From positions 1-64,000 of the forward strand of contig CAMAVC010000005.1 in the NCBI GenBank assembly GCA_945861585.1: a DNA stretch of 64,000 bases. The letters run 5' to 3'. Under the pieces are notes generated by a model that searched no databases, was not told the origin of the DNA, and worked only from the letters and a program-made list of their open reading frames with translations. Shown piece after piece: positions 63,652 to 64,000 of the stretch. Numbering within the stretch: position 1 is the stretch's first letter; each line of letters opens with the position of its first letter. The stretch is from Planctomicrobium piriforme. Lineage in GTDB: Bacteria > Planctomycetota > Planctomycetia > Pirellulales > UBA1268. A program made the translations under genes and the position numbers.

Positions 63652-64000
63652 ATGAGCCCGGGAGCCCACGTCGACGTCGCGGACGCCCTGCCGGTGCGGG
63701 TCGAGGGCGTCGTCAAGCGGTATGGCCGGCGGACTGTGCTCGATCGCGTGGCCTGCACCGTGCCGCCGGGGATCACCGGGCTCGTCGGCCCCAACGGCGC
63801 CGGCAAGAGCACGCTCGTGCGCTCGATCCTCGGCCTCGTGCGGCTCGCGGCGGGCAGCGTGCACGTGTTCGGCGTCGATGCGGCGCGGGAGCCGCGGGCC
63901 GTGCGCAGGCTCGTGGGCGTGGTGCCGGAAGACGAGTGCACGGTGCCAGGGCTCGCGGGCGTGGAGATGGTGCGGTATGCCGCGCGGCTCTCGGGTCTGC
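63652..64000 (+). CDS. ABC transporter ATP-binding protein (3' end outside window)
   Basis: The first 116 codons of an ABC ATPase. Walker A is GPNGAGKST (about residues 44-52), the A-loop region YGRRTVLDRV precedes it, and the Q-loop position reads GVVPEDE with Glu where Gln is usual. The Walker B and signature motifs lie beyond the window. It probably forms an exporter with a permease encoded downstream. No ribosome site is clear before the ATG at 63652. Confidence 0.88.
   Translation, partial: MSPGAHVDVADALPVRVEGVVKRYGRRTVLDRVACTVPPGITGLVGPNGAGKSTLVRSILGLVRLAAGSVHVFGVDAAREPRAVRRLVGVVPEDECTVPGLAGVEMVRYAARLSGL

Overview
The window looks like part of a planctomycete chromosome, probably order Pirellulales. 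DNA is GC-rich. Two type IV-pilin-like DUF1559 proteins, a DUF1552/DUF1592 cytochrome pair, PEP-CTERM autotransporter-repeat proteins and a Gfo/Idh dehydrogenase with a twin-arginine leader are typical of that phylum. A Kdo transferase gene (waaA) points to a Gram-negative envelope with LPS. No complete rRNA, tRNA, CRISPR array or transposase gene is visible.

Region 1 (1-26.5 kb) is mainly housekeeping. It holds dapF and a DUF374 acyltransferase, a PDZ protein divergent from dnaA, and a minus-strand run xseA-xseB-polyprenyl synthase-dxs-nadK-DUF6263-like. The run carries isoprenoid precursor synthesis and NADP supply, and most junctions overlap or nearly touch. Next come an MFS transporter overlapping a CbiX-type chelatase, a tail-specific protease, a minus-strand run manC-hydrolase-ruvX-epimerase, and a minus-strand run waaA-metK-membrane protein-35 aa peptide-UDP-sugar pyrophosphorylase. 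The gaps between these blocks are filled by at least three families of short interspersed repeats, some of which supply the stop codons of the neighbouring genes.

Region 2 (26.5-43.4 kb) is accessory. It opens with a 200-bp MITE-like element directly beside what looks like the 3' half of a tRNA-His gene. On the minus strand follow LRR protein, Gfo/Idh dehydrogenase, GPH sugar symporter, a small lipoprotein, DUF1559 and a PEP-CTERM repeat protein. On the plus strand lie a GH5 glucanase coupled to a LacI regulator, a membrane acyltransferase carrying an ankyrin insert, a DUF2236-like oxygenase fused to a cyclic-nucleotide-binding domain, and an SDR. A decayed second acyltransferase start follows the SDR. 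The theme is glycan sensing, uptake and surface display.

Region 3 (43.4-57.3 kb) is a minus-strand block. It contains a NarX/NarL-like two-component system, a 1049-aa PEP-CTERM repeat protein, a translationally coupled DUF1552-DUF1592-repeat protein operon, and a second DUF1559-lipoprotein pair. Four copies of one 19-bp motif sit upstream of four genes in this block, so they may form one regulon. A VapBC-type toxin-antitoxin pair with an apparently leaderless promoter lies inside the block on the plus strand.

Region 4 (57.3-64 kb) has secA, a small secreted Cys/Ala-rich repeat protein with a strong terminator, a 63-bp direct repeat whose only differences are compensatory base pairs in two hairpins, an S9-like hydrolase, and the start of an ABC-transporter ATPase that runs off the window.
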